This document shows positions 23,871 to 35,865 of a stretch of DNA of 64,000 nucleotides, piece by piece. Source of the DNA: Micromussa lordhowensis (Eukaryota > Cnidaria > Anthozoa > Scleractinia > Lobophylliidae). The notes under the pieces are model-generated. The model searched no databases. It was not told the origin of the DNA and worked only from the letters and a program-made list of their open reading frames with translations. The position numbers and the translations under genes are program-made. Every line of letters begins with the position of its first letter. The first letter of the stretch is position 1. The DNA is taken from positions 29,791,033 to 29,855,032 of the forward strand of contig OZ026599.1 of NCBI GenBank assembly GCA_964020085.1, given 5' to 3'.

Positions 23871-26800
23871 GGCGCGGTTTGCAGCAAAATGTTGTGCTAG
23901 GTTGGCACTTGAAGGAAATCCTAGTTAAAGCATGATGGCATTCGCGCCAGGGTGTTTTTTTCGGCCTTCTTTTTGCAGGAGTTTGACCTGCTCCCAACTT
24001 TGCAGAATTTCAGAAAACGCGCGCTGGGGGTCCCCTTGGCAAATTTGACATAGCTCAGCTCCACGGGCACTTTTAGAGGCGCGGTTTGCAGCAAAATGTT
24101 GTGCTAGGTTGGCACTTGAAGGAAATCCTAGTTAAAGCATGATGGCATTCGCGCCAGGGTGTTTTTTCCGGCCTTCTTTTTGCAGGAGTTTGACCTGCTC
24201 CCAACTTTGCAGAATTTCAGAAAACGCGCGCTGGGGGTCCCCTTGGCAAATTTGACATAGCTCGGCTCCACGGGCACTTTTAGAGGCGCGGTTTGCAGCA
24301 AAATGTTGTGCTAGGTTGGCACTTCAAGGAAATCCTAGTTAAGACATTATGGCATTCGCGCCAGGGTGTTTTTTCTGGCCTTCTTTTTGCAAGAGTTTGA
24401 CCTGCTCCCAACTTTGCAGAATTTCAGAAAACGCGCGCTGAGGGTCCCCTTGGCAAATTTGACATCGCTCGGCTCCACGGGCACTTTTAGAGGCGCGGAT
24501 TGCAGCAACATGTTGTGCTAGCTTGGCACTTTAAGGAATTTTTAGTTAGGACATAATGGCATTCGCACCAGGGTGTTTCTTCTGGCCTTCTTTTTGCAGG
24601 AGTTTGACCTGCTCCCAACTTTGCAGAATTTCAGAAAACGCGCGCTGGGGGTCTCCTTGGCAAATTTGACATAGCTCGGCTCCACGGGCACTTTTAGAGG
24701 CGCGGTTTGCAGCAAAATGTTGTGCTAGGTTGGCACTTGAAGGAAATTGTAGTTAAAGCATGATAGCATTCGCGCCAGGGTGTTTTTTCCGGCCTTCTTT
24801 TTGCAGGAGTTTGACCTGCTCCCAACTTTGCAGAATTTCAGAAAACGCGCGCTGGAGGTCCCCTTGGCAAATTTGACATAGCTCGGCTCCACGGGCACTT
24901 TTAGAGGCGCGGTTTCCAGCAAAATGTTGTGCTTGGTTGGCACTTTAAGGAAATTTTAGTTAGGACATGATCGCATTCGCGCCACTGTGTTTTTTCTGGC
25001 CTTCTTTTTGCAAGAGTTTGACCTGCTCCCAACTTTGCAGAATTTCAGAAAACGCGCGCTGAGGGTCCCCTTGGCAAATTTGACATAGCTCGGCTCCACG
25101 GGCACTTTTAGAGGCGCGGATTGAAGCAACATGTTGTGCTAGCTTGGCACTTTAAGGAAATTTTAGTTAGGACATAATGGCATTCGCACCAGGGTGTTTC
25201 TTCTGGCCTTCTTTTTGCAGGAGTTTGACCTGCTCCCAACTTTGCAGAATTTCAGAAAACGCGCGCTGGGGGTCTCCTTGGCAAAATTGACATAGCTCGG
25301 CTCCATGGGCACTTTTAGAGGCGCGGTTTGCAGCAAAATGTTGTGCTAGGTTGGCACTTGAAGAAAATTTTAGTTAAAGCATGATAGCATTCGCGCCAGG
25401 GTGTTTTTTCTGGCCTTCTTTTTGCAGGAGTTTGACCTGCTCCCAACTTTGCAGAATTTCAGAAAACGCGCGCTGGGGCTCCCCTTGGCAAATTTGACAT
25501 AGCTAGGCTCCACGGGCACTTTTAGAGGCGCGGTTTGCAGCAAAATGTTGTGCTAGGTTGGCACTTCAAGGAAATTCTTGTTATGACATGATGGCATTCG
25601 TGCCAGTGTTTTTTTTCTGGCCTTCTTTTTGCAGGAGTTTGACCTGCTCCCAACTTTGCAGAATTTCAGAAAACTCGCGCTGGGGATCCCCTTGGCAAAT
25701 TTGACATAGCTAAGCTCCACGGGCACTTTTAGAGGCGCGGTTTCCAGCAAAATGTTGTGCTAGGTTGGCACTTGAAGGAAATTGTAGTTAAGACATGATG
25801 GCATTCGCGCCAGGGGGTTTCTGCTGGCCTTCTTTTTGCGGGAGTTTGACCTGCTCCCAACTTTGCAGAATTTCAGAAAACGCGCGCTGGGGGTTCCCTT
25901 GGCAAATTTGACATAGCTCGGCTCCACGGGCACTTTTAGAGGCGCGGTTTGCAGCAAAATGTTGTGGTAGGTTGGCACTTTAAGGAAATCCTAGTTAGCA
26001 CATGATGGCATTCGCGCCAGGGTGTTTTTTCTTGCCTTCTTTTTGCAGGAGTTTGACCTGCTCCCAACTTTGCAGAATTTCAGAAAACGCGCGCTGGGGT
26101 CCCCTTGGCAAATTTGACATAGCTCGGCTCCACGGGCACTTTTAGAGGCGCGGTTTGCAGCAAAATGTTTTGCTAGGTTGGCACTTTAAGAAAATTTTTG
26201 TTATGACATGATGGCATTCGCGCCAGGGTGTTTTTTCTGGCCTTCTTTTTGCAGGAGTTTGACCTGCTCCTTACTTTGCAGAATTTCAGAAAACGCGCGC
26301 TGGGGGTCCCCTTGGCAAATTTGACATAGCTCGGCTCCACGGGCACTTTTAGAGGCGCGGTTTGCAGCAAAATGTTGTCCTAGGTTGGCACATTAAGGAA
26401 ATTGAAGTTAGGACATGATGGCATTCGCGCCAGGGTGTTTTTCCTGGCCTTCTTTTTGCAGGAGTTTGACCTGCTCGCAACTTTGCAGAATTTCAGAAAA
26501 CGCGCGCTGGGGGTCCCCTTGGCAAATTTGACATAGCTCGGCTCCACGGGCACTTTTAGAGGCGCGGTTTGCAGCAAAATGTTGTGCTAGGTTGGCACTT
26601 TAAGGAAATGTTAGTTACGACATGATGGCATTCGCGCCAGGGTGTTTTTTCTGGCCTTCTTTTTGCAGGAGTTTGACCTGCTCCCAACTTTGCAGAATTT
26701 CAGAAAACGCGCGCTGGGGGTCCCCTTGGCAAATTTGACATAGCTCGGCTCCACGGGCACTTTTAGAGGCGCAGTTTGCAGCAAAATGTTGTGCTAGGTT

Positions 26801-27180
26801 GGCACTTTAAGGAAATTTTACTTACCACATGATGGCATTCGCGCCAGGGTGCTTTTTCTGGCCTTCTTTTTGCAGAAGTTTGACCTGCTCGCAACTTTGC
26901 AGAATTTCAGAAAACGCGCGCTGGGGGTCCCCTTGGCAAATTTGACATAGCTCGGCTCCACGGGAACTTTTAGAGGCGCGGTTTGCAGCAAAATGTTGTG
27001 CTGGGTTGGCAATTTAAGGAAATTTAAGTTAGGACATGATGACATTCGCGCCAGGGTGTTTTTTCTGGCCTTCTTTTTGCAGGAGTTTGACCTGCTCCCA
27101 ACTTTGCAGAATTTCAGAAAACGCGCGCTGGGGGTCTCCTTGGCAAATTTGACATAGCTCGGCTCCACGGGCACTTTTAG
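23870..27180. repeat. 16-unit HOR, copy 1 (3,311 bp)
   Basis: This long block recurs at about 27181-30720. Marks include TAGCTCAGCTCCACGG, CGCGGATTG with CAACATG, GTTTCCAGC, CACTGTGTTTTTTC, GTGTTTCTTCTGG, GGGGGTTTCTGCTGG, GCTCCTTACTTTGC and TTGTCCTAGGTTGGCACA. The offset is 3,311 bp up to about 24350 and about 3,518 bp afterwards, so copy 2 has one more unit. The unit at about 24300-24470 in this copy reads as a front half and a back half of two successive units in copy 2. Confidence 0.87.
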
Positions 27181-30100
27181 AGGCGCGGTTTGCAGCAAAA
27201 TGTTGTGCTAGGTTGGCACTTGAAGGAAATTTTAGTTAAAGCATGATGGCATTCGCGCCAGGGTGTTTTTTTCGGCCTTCTTTTTGCAGGAGTTTGACCT
27301 GCTCCCAACTTTGCAGAATTTCAGAAAACGCGCGCTGGGGGTCCCCTTGGCAAATTTGACATAGCTCAGCTCCACGGGCACTTTTAGAGGCGCGGTTTGC
27401 AGCAAAATGTTGTACTAGGTTGGCACTTGAAGGAAATCCTAGTTAAAGCATGATGGCATTCGCGCCAGGGTGTTTTTTCCGGCCTTCTTTTTGCAGGAGT
27501 TTGACCTGCTCCCAACTTTGCAGAATTTCAGAAAACGCGCGCTGGGGGTCCCCTTGGCAAATTTGACATAGCTCGGCTCCACGGGCACTTTTAGAGGCGC
27601 GGTTTGCAGCAAAATGTTGTGCTAGGTTGGCACTTCAAGGAAATCCTAGTTAAGACATGATGGCATTCGCGCCAGGGTGTTTTTTTTGGCCTTCTTTTTG
27701 CAGGAGTTTGACCTGCTCCCAACTTTGCAGAATTTCAGAAAACGCGCGCTGGAGGTCCCCTTGGCAAATTTGACATAGCTCGGCTCCACGGGCACTTTTA
27801 GAGGCGCGATTTGCAGCAAAATGTTGTGCTAGGTTGGCACTTTAAGGAAATTTTAGTTAGGACATGATCGCATTCGCGCCAGGGTGTTTTTTCTGGCCTT
27901 CTTTTTGCAAGAGTTTGACCTGCTCCCAACTTTGCAGAATTTCAGAAAACGCGCGCTGAGGGTCCCCTTGGCAAATTTGACATCGCTCGGCTCCACGGGC
28001 ACTTTTAGAGGCGCGGATTGCAGCAACATGTTGTGCTAGCTTGGCACTTTAAGGAAATTTTAGTTAGGACATAATGGCATTCGCACCAGGGTGTTTCTTC
28101 TGGCCTTCTTTTTGCAGGAGTTTGACCTGCTCCCAACTTTGCAGAATTTCAGAAAACGCGCGCTGGGGGTCTCCTTGGCAAATTTGACATAGCTCGGCTG
28201 CACGGGCACTTTTAGAGGCGCGGTTTGCAGCAAAATGTTGTGCTAGGTTGGCACTTGAAGGAAATTGTAGTTAAAGCATGATAGCATTCGCGCCAGGGTG
28301 TTTTTTCCGGCCTTCTTTTTGCAGGAGTTTGACCTGCTCCCAACTTTGCAGAATTTCAGAAAACGCGCGCTGGAGGTCCCCTTGGCAAATTTGACATAGC
28401 TCGGCTCCACGTGCACTTTTAGAGGCGCGGTTTCCAGCAAAATGTTGTGCTTGGTTGGCACTTTAAGGAAATTTTAGTTAGGACATGATCGCATTCGCGC
28501 CACTGTGTTTTTTCTGGCCTTCTTTTTGCAAGAGTTTGACCTGCTCCCAACTTTGCAGAATTTCAGAAAACGCGCGCTGAGGGTCCCCTTGGCAAATTTG
28601 ACATAGCTCGGCTCCACGGGCACTTTTAGAGGCGCGGATTGAAGCAACATGTTGTGCTAGCTTGGCACTTTAAGGAAATTTTAGTTAGGACATAATGGCA
28701 TTCGCACCAGGGTGTTTCTTCTGGCCTTCTTTTTGCAGGAGTTTGAGCTGCTCCCAACTTTGCAGAATTTCAGAAAACGCGCGCTGGGGGTCTCCTTGGC
28801 AAAATTGACATAGCTCGGCTCCACGGGCACTTTTAGAGGCGCGGTTTGCAGCAAAATGTTGTGCTAGGTTGGCACTTTAAGGAAATCTTAGTTAGGACAT
28901 GATGGCATTCGCGCCAGGGTGTTTTTTCTGGCCTTCTTTTTGCAGGAGTTTGACCTGCTCCCAACTTTGCAGAATTTCAGAAAACGCGCGCTGGGGTCCC
29001 CTTGGCAAATTTGACATAGCTCGGCTCCACGGGCACTTTTAGAGGCGCGGTTTGCAGCAAAATGTTGTGCTAGGTTGGCACTTCAAGGAAATTCTTGTTA
29101 TGACATGATGGCATTCGTGCCAGTGTTTTTTTTCTGGCATTCTTTTTGCAGGAGTTTGACCTGCTCCCAACTTTGCAGAATTTCAGAAAACTCGCGCTGG
29201 GGATCCCCTTGGCAAATTTGACATAGCTCAGCTCCACGGGCACTTTTAGAGGCGCGGTTTGCAGCAAAATGTTGTGCTAGGTTGGCACTTGAAGGAAATC
29301 GTAGTTAAGACATGATGGCATTCGCGCCAGGGGGTTTCTGCTGGCCTTCTTTTTGCGGGAGTTTGACCTGCTCCCAACTTTGCAGAATTTCAGAAAACGC
29401 GCGCTGGGGGTTCCCTTGGCAAATTTGACATAGCTCGGCTCCACGGGCACTTTTAGAGGCGCGGTTTGCAGCAAAATGTTGTGCTAGGTTGGCACTTTAA
29501 GGAAATCTTAGTTAGGACATGATGGCATTCGGGCCAGGGTGTTTTTTCTGGCCTTCTTTTTGCAGGAGTTTGACCTGCTCCCAACTTTGCAGAATTTCAG
29601 AAAACGCGCGCTGGGGTCCCCTTGGCAAATTTGACATAGCTCGGCTCCACGGGCACTTTTAGAGGCGCGGTTTGCAGCAAAATGTTTTGCTAGGTTGGCA
29701 CTTTAAGAAAATCCTTGTTATGACATTATGGCATTCGCGCCAGGGTGTTTTTTCTGGCCTTCTTTTTGCAGGAGTTTGACCTGCTCCTTACTTTGCAGAA
29801 TTTCAGAAAACGCGCGCTGGGGGTCCCCTTGGCAAATTTGACATAGCTCGGCTCCACGGGCACTTTTAGAGGCGCGGTTTGCAGCAAAATGTTGTCCTAG
29901 GTTGGCACATTAAGGAAATTGAAGTTAGGACATGATGGCATTCGCGCCAGGGTGTTTTTTCTGGCCTTCTTTTTGCAGGAGTTTGACCTGCTCCCAACTT
30001 TGCAGAATTTCAGAAAACGCGCGCTGGGGGTCCCCTTGGCAAATTTGACATAGCTCGGCTCCACGGGCACTTTTAGAGGCGCGGTTTGCAGCAAAATGTT

Positions 30101-30720
30101 GTGCTAGGTTGGCACTTCAAGGAAATGTTAGTTACGACATGATGGCATTCGCGCCAGGGTGTTTTTTCTGGCCTTCTTTTTGCAGGAGTTTGACCTGCTC
30201 CCAACTTTGCAGAATTTCAGAAAACGCGCGCTGGGGGTCCCCTTGGCAAATTTGACATAGCTCGGCTCCACGGGCACTTTTAGAGGCGCGGTTTGCAGCA
30301 AAATGTTGTGCTAGGTTGGCACTTTAAGGAAATTTTACTTACCACATGATGGCATTCGCGCCAGGGTGCTTTTTCTGGCCTTCTTTTTGCAGGAGTTTGA
30401 CCTGCTCGCAACTTTGCAGAATTTCAGAAAACGCGCGCTGGGGGTCCCCTTGGCAAATTTGACATAGCTCGGCTCCACGGGCACTTTTAGAGGCGCGGTT
30501 TGCAGCAAAATGTTGTGCTGGGTTGGCAATTCAAGGAAATTTAAGTTAAGACATGATGACATTCGCGCCAGGGTTTTTTTTCTGGCCTTCTTTTTGCAGG
30601 AGTTTGACCTGCTCCCAACTTTGCAGAATTTCAGAAAACGCGCGCTGGGGGTCCCCTTGGCAAATTTGACATAGCTCGGCTCCACGGGCACTTTTAGAGG
30701 CGCGGTTTGCAGCAAAATGT
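27181..30720. repeat. 17-unit HOR, copy 2 (3,518 bp)
   Basis: Same order of marks as copy 1, with an additional unit near 27660-27870 (CTGGAGGTCCCC, GCGCGATTTGCAGC). The match ends near 30720, where the variable window changes. The second half of this block is also the first copy of the 2,483-bp repeat described next, so the two periods are nested. Confidence 0.87.
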
Positions 30721-31532
30721 TGTGCTAGGTTGGCACTTTAAGGAAATCTTAGTTAGGACATGATGGCATTCGCGCCAGGGTGCTTTTTCTGGCCTTCTTT
30801 TTGCAGGAGTTTGACCTGCTCGCAACTTTGCAGAATTTCAGAAAACGCGCGCTGGGGGTCCCCTTGGCAAATTTGACATAGCTCGGCTCTACGGGCACTT
30901 TTAGAGGCGCGGTTTGCAGCAAAATGTTGTGCTGGGTTGGCAATTCAAGGAAATTTTAGTTAGGACATGATGGCATTCGCGCCAGGGTGTTTTTTCTGGC
31001 CTTCTTTTTGCAGGAGTTTGACCTGCTCCCAACTTTGCAGAATTTCAGAAAACGCGCGCTGGGGGTCCCCTTGGCAAATTTGACATAGCTCGGCTCCACG
31101 GGCACTTTTAGAGGCGCGGTTTGCAGCAAAATGTTGTGCTAGGTTGGCACTTTAAGGAAATTTTAGTTAGGACATGATGGCATTCGCGCCAGGGTGCTTT
31201 TTCTGGCCTTATTTTTGCAGGAGTTTGACCTGCTCGCAACTTTGCAGAATTTCAGAAAACGCGCGCTGGGGGTCCCCTTGGCAAATTTGACATAGCTCGG
31301 CTCCACGGGCACTTTTAGAGGCGCGGTTTGCAGCAAAATGTTGTGCTGGGTTGGCAATTCAAGGAACTTTTAGTTAGGACATGATGGCATTCGCGCCAGG
31401 GTGTTTTTTCTGGCCTTCTTTTTGCAGGAGTTTGACCTGCTCCCAACTTTGCAGAATTTCAGAAAACGCGCGCTGGGGGTCCCCTTGGCAAATTTGACAT
31501 AGCTCGGCTCCACGGGCACTTTTAGAGGCGCG
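29050..31532. repeat. 12-unit HOR, copy 1 (2,483 bp)
   Basis: From the unit with TTCTTGTTATGACATG and GTGCCAGTGTTTTTTTTC (about 29090) onward, the order of marks (GGGGGTTTCTGCTGG, short CTGGGGTCC, GCTCCTTACTTTGC, TTGTCCTAGG, GCTCGCAAC units, GCTGGGTTGGCAATT units) repeats at 31533. The offset is 2,483 bp (12 x 207 - 1). Confidence 0.9.
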
Positions 31533-34016
31533 GTTTGCAGCAAAATGTTGTGCTAGGTTGGCACTTCAAGGAAATTCTTGTTATGACATGATGGCATTCG
31601 TGCCAGTGTTTTTTTTCTGGCATTCTTTTTGCAGGAGTTTGACCTGCTCCCAACTTTGCAGAATTTCAGAAAACTCGCGCTGGGGATCCCCTTGGCAAAT
31701 TTGACATAGCTCAGCTCCACGGGCACTTTTAGAGGCGCGGTTTGCAGCAAAATGTTGTGCTAGGTTGGCACTTGAAGGAAATCGTAGTTAAGACATGATG
31801 GCATTCGCGCCAGGGGGTTTCTGCTGGCCTTCTTTTTGCGGGAGTTTGACCTGCTCCCAACTTTGCAGAATTTCAGAAAACGCGCGCTGGGGGTTCCCTT
31901 GGCAAATTTGACATAGCTCGGCTCCACGGGCACTTTTAGAGGCGCGGTTTGCAGCAAAATGTTGTGCTAGGTTGGCACTTTAAGGAAATCCTAGTTAGGA
32001 CATGATGGCATTCGCGCCAGGGTGTTTTTTCTGGCCTTCTTTTTGCAGGAGTTTGACCTGCTCCCAACTTTGCAGAATTTCAGAAAACGCGCGCTGGGGT
32101 CCCCTTGGCAAATTTAACATAGCTCGGCTCCACGGGCACTTTTAGAGGCGCGGTTTGCAGCAAAATGTTTTGCTAGGTTGGCACTTTAAGAAAATCCTAG
32201 TTATGACATGATGGCATTCGCGCCAGGGTGTTTTTTCTGGCCTTCTTTTTGCAGGAGTTTGACCCGCTCCTTACTTTGCAGAATTTCAGAAAACGCGCGC
32301 TGGGGGTCCCCTTGGCAAATTTGACATAGCTCGGCTCCACGGGCACTTTTAGAGGCGCGGTTTGCAGCAAAATGTTGTCCTAGGTTGGCACATTAAGGAA
32401 ATTGAAGTTAGGACATGATGGCATTCGCGCCAGGGTGTTTTTTCTGGCCTTCTTTTTGCAGGAGTTTGACCTGCTCCCAACTTTGCAGAATTTCAGAAAA
32501 CGCGCGCTGGGGGTCCCCTTGGCAAATTTGACATAGCTCGGCTCCACGGGCACTTTTAGAGGCGCGGTTTGCAGCAAAATGTTGTGCTAGGTTGGCACTT
32601 CAAGGAAATGTTAGTTACGACATGATGGCATTCGCGCCAGGGTGTTTTTTCTGGCCTTCTTTTTGCAGGAGTTTGACCTGCTCCCAACTTTGCAGAATTT
32701 CAGAAAACGCGCGCTGGGGGTCCCCTTGGCAAATTTGACATAGCTCGGCTCCACGGGCACTTTTAGAGGCGCGGTTTGCAGCAAAATGTTGTGCTAGGTT
32801 GGCACTTTAAGGAAATTTTAGTTAGCACATGATGGCATTCGCGCCAGGGTGCTTTTTCTGGCCTTCTTTTTGCAGGAGTTTGACCTGCTCGCAACTTTGC
32901 AGAATTTCAGAAAACGCGCGCTGGGGGTCCCCTTGGCAAATTTGATATAGCTCGGCTCCACGGGCACTTTTAGAGGCGCGGTTTGCAGCAAAATGTTGTG
33001 CTGGGTTGGCAATTGAAGGAAATTTAAGTTAGGACATGATGACATTCGCGTCAGGGTGTTTTTTCTGGCCTTCTTTTTGCAGGAGTTTGACCTGCTCCCA
33101 ACTTTGCAGAATTTCAGAAAACGCGCGCTGGGGGTCCCCTTGGTAAATTTGACATAGCTCGGCTCCACGGGCACTTTTAGAGGCGCGGTTTGCAGCAAAA
33201 TGTTGTGCTAGGTTGGCACTTTAAGGAAATTTTAGTTAGGACATGATGGCATTCGCGCCAGGGTGCTTTTTCTGGCCTTCTTTTTGCAGGAGTTTGACCT
33301 GCTCGCAACTTTGCAGAATTTCAGAAAACGCGCGCTGGGGGTGCCCTTGGCAAATTTGACATAGCTCGGCTCCACGGGCACTTTTAGAGGCGCGGTTTGC
33401 AGCAAAATGTTGTGCTGGGTTGGCAATTCAAGGAAATTTTAGTTAGGACATGATGGCATTCGCGCCAGGGTGTTTTTTTCTGGCCTTCTTTTTGCAGGAG
33501 TTTGACCTGCTCCCAACTTTGCAGAATTTCAGAAAACGCGCGCTGGGGGTCCCCTTGGCAAATTTGACATAGCTCGGCTCCACGGGCACTTTTAGAGGCG
33601 CGGTTTGCAGCAAAATGTTGTGCTAGGTTGGCACTTTAAGGAAATTTTAGTTAGGACATGATGGCATTCGCGCCAGGGTGCTTTTTCTGGCCTTATTTTT
33701 GCAGGAGTTTGACCTGCTCGCAACTTTGCAGAATTTCAGAAAACGCGCGCTGGGGGTCCCCTTGGCAAATTTGACATAGCTCGGCTCCACGGGCACTTTT
33801 AGATGCGCGGTTTGCAGCAAAATGTTGTGCTGGGTTGGCAATTCAAGGAACTTTTAGTTAGGACATGATGGCATTCGCGCCAGGGTGTTTTTTCTGGCCT
33901 TCTTTTTGCAGGAGTTTGACCTGCTCCCAACTTTGCAGAATTTCAGAAAACGCGCGCTGGGGGTCCCCTTGGCAAATTTGACATAGCTCGGCTCCACGGG
34001 CACTTTTAGAGGCGCG
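31533..34016. repeat. 12-unit HOR, copy 2
   Basis: Second copy of the previous block. Few differences are noticeable (CACTTCAAGG against CACTTTAAGG changes, GACCCGCTCC near 32265, GATATAGC near 32944, GTAAATTTG near 33143). It ends near 34016, where GCGCGGTTTTAAGC appears. A partial third copy, with GCTCCTTACTTTGC and TTGTCCTAGG, lies at about 34120-34440. Confidence 0.9.
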
Positions 34017-35865
34017 GTTTTAAGCAAAATGTTGTGCTAGGTTGGCACTTCAAGGAAGTGTTAGTTACGACATGATGGCATTCGCGCCAGGGTGTTTTTT
34101 CTGGCCTTCTTTTTGCAGGAGTTTGACCTGCTCCTTACTTTGCAGAATTTCAGAAAACGCGCGCTGGGGGTCCCCTTGGCAAATTTGACATAGCTCGGCT
34201 CCACGGGCACTTTTAGAGGCGCGGTTTGCAGCAAAATGTTGTCCTAGGTTGGCACATTAAGGAAATTGAAGTTAGGACATGATGGCATTCGCGCCAGGGT
34301 GTTTTTTCTGGCCTTCTTTTTGCAGGAGTTTGACCTGCTCCCAACTTTGCAGAATTTCAGAAAACGCGCGCTGGGGGTCCTCTTGGCAAATTTGACATAG
34401 CTCGGCTCCACGGGCACTTTTAGAGGCGCGGTTTGCAGCAAAATGTTGTGCTTGGTTGGCGCTTCAAGGAAATGTTAGTTAGGACATGATGGCATTCGCG
34501 CCAGGGTGTTTTTTCTGGCCTTCTTTTTGCAGGAGTTTGACCTGCTCCCAACTTTGCAGAATTTCAGAAAACGCGCGCTGGGGGTCCCCTTGGCAAATTT
34601 GACATAGCTCGGCTCCACGGGCACTTTTAGAGGCGCGGTTTGCAGCAAAATGTTGTGCTAGGTTGGCACTTGAAGGAAATTGTAGTTAGGACATGATGGC
34701 ATTCGCGCCAGGGTGTTTTTTCTTGCCTTCTTTTTGCAGGAGTTTGACCTGCTCCCAACTTTGCAGAATTTCAAAAAACGCGCGCTTGGGGTCCCCTTTT
34801 GCAAATTTGACATAGCTCGGCTCCACGAGCACTTTTAGAGGCGCGGTTTGCAGCAAAATGTTGTGCTAGGTTGGCACTTCAAGGAAATGTTAGTTAGGAC
34901 ATGATCGCATTCGCGTCAGGGTGTTTTTTCTGGCCTTCTTTTTGCAGGAGTTTGACCTGCTCCCAACTTTGCAGAATTTCAGAAAACGCGCGCTGGGGGT
35001 CCCCTTGGCAAATTTGACATAGCTCGGCTCCACGGGCACTTTTAGAGGCGCGGTTTGCAGCAAAATGTTGTGCTAGGTTGGCACTTTAAGGAAATATTAG
35101 TTAAGACATGATCGCATTCGCGCCAGGGTGTTTTTTTTGGCCTTCTTTTTGCAGGAGTTTGACCTGCTCCCAACTTTGCAGAATTTCAGAAAACGCGCGC
35201 TGGGGGTCCCCTTGGCAAATTTGACATAGCTCGGCTCCACGGGCACTTTTAGAGGCGCGGTTTGCAGCAAAATGTTGTGCTAGGTTGGCACTTTAAGGAA
35301 ATCCTAGTTAGGACATGATGGCATTCGCGCCAGGGTGTTTCTTCTGGCCTTATTTTTGCAGGAGTTTGACCTGCTCCCAACTTTGCAGAATTTCAGAAAA
35401 CGCGCGCTGGGGGTCCCCTTGGCAAATTTGACATAGCTCGGCTCCACGGGCACTTTTAGAGGCGCGGTTTGCAGCAAAATGTTGTGCTAGGTTGGCACTT
35501 CAAGGAATTTTTAGTTAGGACATGATGGCATTCGCGCCAGGGTGTTTTTTCTGGCCTTCTTTTTGCAGGAGTTTGACCTGCTCCCAACTTTGCAGAATTT
35601 CAGAAAACGCGCGCTGGGGGTCCCCTTGGCAAATTTGACATAGCTCGGCTCCACGGGCACTTTTAGAGGCGCGGTTTGCAGCAAAATGTTGTGCTAGGTT
35701 GGCACTGCAAGGAAATTCTAGTTAGGACATGATGGCATTCGCGCCAGGGTGTTTTTTCTGGCCTTCTTTTTGCAGGAGTTTGACCTGCTCCCAACTTTGC
35801 AGAATTTCAGAAAACGCGCGCTGGGAGTCCCCTTGGCAAATTTGACAAAGCTCGGCTCCACGGGC
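34017..35865. repeat. Satellite units, partial HOR copy then no clear HOR
   Basis: The first two units repeat part of the 12-unit HOR (offset about 1,863 bp from 32,270). The following seven units show no repeated order. One, near 34771, has CAAAAAACGCGCGCTTGGGG and CCCCTTTTGC. Two near 34900-35120 have GATCGCATTCGCG. Nothing other than satellite is seen. Confidence 0.8.
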
